Shown: positions 61,904 to 64,000 of the stretch, piece after piece
How the letters are laid out: each line of letters starts with the position of its first letter
Numbering within the stretch: position 1 is the first letter of the stretch
DNA from: Brevundimonas bullata
GTDB lineage: Bacteria > Pseudomonadota > Alphaproteobacteria > Caulobacterales > Caulobacteraceae
DNA length: 64,000 nucleotides
Direction: 5' to 3'
Assembly (NCBI RefSeq): GCF_014207965.1
Contig: NZ_JACHLM010000002.1
Coordinates: 62,001-126,000, forward strand
Program-made: the position numbers and the translations under genes
The notes under the pieces: generated by a model
What the model saw: the letters and a program-made list of their open reading frames with translations, nothing else
Told to the model about the DNA's origin: nothing
The model's database searches: none

Positions 61904-63409
61904 TTAAGCGGTCACCAGCAGGGAAAGTTGCGAACCCCGCGCGTCGCGACCGCCTTCTTCGATTTCGCGGTCCACCAGACGGGTCGGATAGTCGCCTGTG
62001 AAATAGTGGTCCGTGAACTGCGGCTGCTCGGGATCACGCGGCCCCACGCCCAGGGCGTCGTACAGGCCGTCGATCGACAGGAAGCCCAGCGAGTCGACCT
62101 CCAGGATGGCGCGCATCTCGTCCATCGTGTGGGTCGCGGCCATCAGCTGCGTCCGCTCGGGCATGTCGATGCCGTAGAAGTCGGGGAAGAGGATCTGCGG
62201 GCTGGCCGAGCGCAGGTGAACCTCCTTGGCGCCCGCTGCGCGGACGGCGCGGACCAGCTTCAGCGAGGTGGTGCCGCGCACGATCGAATCGTCGATCAGG
62301 ACGACGCGCTTGCCTTCCAGCGCAGAGCGGTTGGGGCTGTGCTTCATGCGCACGCCCTTCTGCCGGGCGCCCTGGCTGGGCTGGATGAAGGTGCGACCGA
62401 GGTAGTGGCTGCGGATGATGCCCACTTCGTAGGGGATGCCGCTTTCCTGAGCATAGCCCAGGGCTGCAGGCACGCCGGAGTCCGGCACCGGCACGACGAT
62501 GTCAGCCTCGACCTGGAACTCGCGCGCCAGACGGCGGCCCATTTCCTTGCGGACATTATAGACCGAGTGGCCGTTCACGACGCTGTCGGGGCGGGCGAAA
62601 TAGACATACTCGAACAGGCAGGGACGGGCGGCGCGGGCCGGGAAGGGCTTGATCGAGGTCAGGCCTTCTTCGTCGATCACGACGACTTCGCCATGTTCGA
62701 TATCGCGGATGAAGGTGGCGCCGATGGTGTCCAGAGCGCAGGTCTCGGACGCCAGAACCCAGGCCTCTCCGACCTTGCCCAGCACCAGAGGCCGGATGCC
62801 CAGGGGGTCGCGGGCGCCGATCATCTTGTAGCGGGTCTGGGCGACCAGGGCGTAGCCGCCTTCGATGCGGCCCAGGGCGTCGATGAAGCGCTCGACGATC
62901 TTGGCCTTACGGCTGCGGGCGATCAGGTGGAGGATGGCCTCGGAGTCCGAGGTGGACTGGAAGATCGCGCCTTCCGACACCAACTGGCCGTGCAGGTGCT
63001 TGAAATTCGTCAGGTTGCCATTGTGGGCGATGGCGATGCCGCCCTGGTCCAGATCGGCGAACATCGGCTGGATGTTGCGCAGGAAGCTGCCGCCGGCGGT
63101 GGAATAGCGGGTGTGGCCGACCGCGGCGCCGCCGGGCAGGCGGGTGGTCAGTTCGGCGTTGCCGAAGGCCTCGCCGACGAGGCCCTGATGGCGCTCGGTG
63201 TAGAAGCGTTCGTCATGGACGCTGGCGATGCCGCAGGCTTCCTGTCCACGATGCTGCAGGGCGTGCAGGCCCAGGGCGACGATGGAGGAGGCTTCGTTGT
63301 CGGGTGCGCCCCAGACGCCGCAGACGCCGCATTCCAGCCGTAGCTGGTCGTCCTCCGGCTCGCGCCAGTGTTCGCGGTGAACGATGGGATCGGCGATATG
63401 GTGGCGCAT
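61904..63409 (-). CDS. purF: Amidophosphoribosyltransferase PurF
   Basis: A 501-residue enzyme for the first step of purine synthesis (PRPP plus glutamine to phosphoribosylamine). A 26-residue propeptide precedes CGVCGVWG, whose first Cys (27) becomes the N-terminal glutaminase nucleophile. PRPP loop VVLIDDSIVRGTTS is intact. The sequence is of the Bacillus-like propeptide class, but two of the usual 4Fe-4S cysteine positions appear changed: ARPC keeps one, while FPDFYGID has Asp where B. subtilis has Cys, and the late Cys pair is absent. Confidence 0.96.
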   Translation of the reverse strand: MRHHIADPIVHREHWREPEDDQLRLECGVCGVWGAPDNEASSIVALGLHALQHRGQEACGIASVHDERFYTERHQGLVGEAFGNAELTTRLPGGAAVGHTRYSTAGGSFLRNIQPMFADLDQGGIAIAHNGNLTNFKHLHGQLVSEGAIFQSTSDSEAILHLIARSRKAKIVERFIDALGRIEGGYALVAQTRYKMIGARDPLGIRPLVLGKVGEAWVLASETCALDTIGATFIRDIEHGEVVVIDEEGLTSIKPFPARAARPCLFEYVYFARPDSVVNGHSVYNVRKEMGRRLAREFQVEADIVVPVPDSGVPAALGYAQESGIPYEVGIIRSHYLGRTFIQPSQGARQKGVRMKHSPNRSALEGKRVVLIDDSIVRGTTSLKLVRAVRAAGAKEVHLRSASPQILFPDFYGIDMPERTQLMAATHTMDEMRAILEVDSLGFLSIDGLYDALGVGPRDPEQPQFTDHYFTGDYPTRLVDREIEEGGRDARGSQLSLLVTA

Positions 63410-63491
63410 CGTCAGGCTCCGATGACCGGGAACAGGGTAACTCAGGCGGTGGCGCCGCGCACGTAGTCCGCCATTGCGTCGAGGGCAAGGC

Positions 63492-64000
63492 TCATTGATC
63501 CGAAAACCCTTCGCGGACGGACGAACCGACGACCGGCGTCAGGGCGTCAGCGCCCTTTCCGAGGGTCGGCAGCACCATCTGGATGGTCTCCGCAGCCTTG
63601 GCGCTGACCGGGGCCAGGGCGGCTTGGGTCAGCCAGTGCGGAGGATTGTCGGTCATGACGCCCATGATGGTCAGATGCGCCGCGCCGATCAGGGCCAGGG
63701 CCCGCACCAGCCCGAGCGCCAGACCGAAGGTCTGGTCAAAGGCGCCCAGCGCATTCCCGCGCGCGCCCTTGGAAATAGCCGACCCCAGGAAGCGCAGGCC
63801 GAAATAGAGAATCAGAAATGTCAGCCCCACGGCCAGCACCGAGCCGGCCCAGTCGGGATCGACCAGCGACCGCCCGAACGGCGCGGTCCAGGGCAGGGTG
63901 ATCAGGGCCAGAAGCCCGGCCAGGAAGAAGCTGAACAGGGCCGTCAGCTCGCGCACGCCGCCCCGGAACCAGCCGGCGGCGCCGGAAGCTAGAAGCACAA
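63492..64000 (-). CDS. cvpA: CvpA family protein (partial, N-terminus beyond the window)
   Basis: C-terminal ~168 residues of a CvpA-family inner-membrane protein: GWFRGGVRELTALFSFFLAGL and the second helix FLILYFGLRFLGSAIS are diagnostic, followed by a helix and a polar tail. cvpA next to purF is a common arrangement; its product is linked to colicin V production, cell envelope and motility phenotypes. The reading frame runs off the right edge, so the true start is not in the window. Confidence 0.85.
   Translation of the reverse strand, partial: VLLASGAAGWFRGGVRELTALFSFFLAGLLALITLPWTAPFGRSLVDPDWAGSVLAVGLTFLILYFGLRFLGSAISKGARGNALGAFDQTFGLALGLVRALALIGAAHLTIMGVMTDNPPHWLTQAALAPVSAKAAETIQMVLPTLGKGADALTPVVGSSVREGFSDQ

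Noticed and set aside
61502..63343. A 613-codon plus-strand frame opposite purF
   Set aside because: Antisense to an essential conserved gene and compositionally typical of a shadow.

Overview
The window is GC-rich, gene-dense chromosomal DNA from an alphaproteobacterium of the order Caulobacterales, most likely Brevundimonas or a close relative (inference). The evidence is a TipN-like polarity protein, an mreBCD-pbp2-rodA cluster, a perfect CtrA-type box (TTAA-N7-TTAA), HWE-family two-component genes, DUF6249 proteins and BcsS. I see no rRNA, tRNA, insertion sequence, prophage or CRISPR array. The left edge cuts an ettA-type ABC-F gene and the right edge cuts a cvpA gene.

Layout. 1-8 kb: housekeeping and exported enzymes (serine hydrolase, lipoprotein esterase, 2OG-Fe(II) oxygenase, TrmN6-like methyltransferase, polyprenyl diphosphate synthase, aspartate aminotransferase-type enzyme, TVP38-type membrane protein). 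8.3-14.3 kb: the rod-shape operon mreB-mreC-mreD-mrdA-rodA, with overlapping stops and starts from mreC onward. 14.3-23.5 kb: proline iminopeptidase, DUF423, an MFS transporter, a degenerate peptidase-C15-like protein, tipN, an unannotated 59-codon gene, a cardiolipin-synthase-like PLD protein and an EEP hydrolase. 23.5-31 kb: a lemA-TPM-TPM operon, folD, two exported PPC-repeat proteins flanking type 2 IPP isomerase, and a small exported protein. 31.2-38.3 kb: histidine utilisation, with hutU-hutH and a CatB-like acetyltransferase on the minus strand facing hutC-hutG-hutI on the plus strand; a perfect palindrome of the GntR/HutC type lies between the two arms. 38.3-42 kb: a CtrA-box-preceded 43-aa membrane protein, a CrtI-like oxidoreductase and an HWE kinase/receiver pair.

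42.1-48 kb is the most unusual block. Five minus-strand genes follow one another: UDP-xylose synthase, CesA-like GT2 synthase, an NAD-dependent sugar epimerase, a BcsS-like outer-membrane protein and a Tat-exported GH10 xylanase. This resembles a cellulose synthase locus rebuilt around UDP-xylose, and I propose it as a candidate xylan-like exopolysaccharide system (inference). 48.4-51 kb holds an orphan cytosine-5 methyltransferase divergent from a YegD-like Hsp70. 52.4-55.2 kb holds two tandem copies of a three-gene module (DUF6249 membrane protein, ECF-like sigma factor, small membrane protein overlapping the sigma gene), probably two paralogous sigma/anti-sigma systems. 55.3-64 kb returns to core genes: yfgM-like, bamB, der, an O-antigen ligase-like polymerase, SDR and VOC proteins, purF and cvpA.

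Four intergenic inverted-repeat elements of different sequence families lie at 3.5, 14.9, 33.5 and 37.0 kb; two of them sit inside the hut operons.
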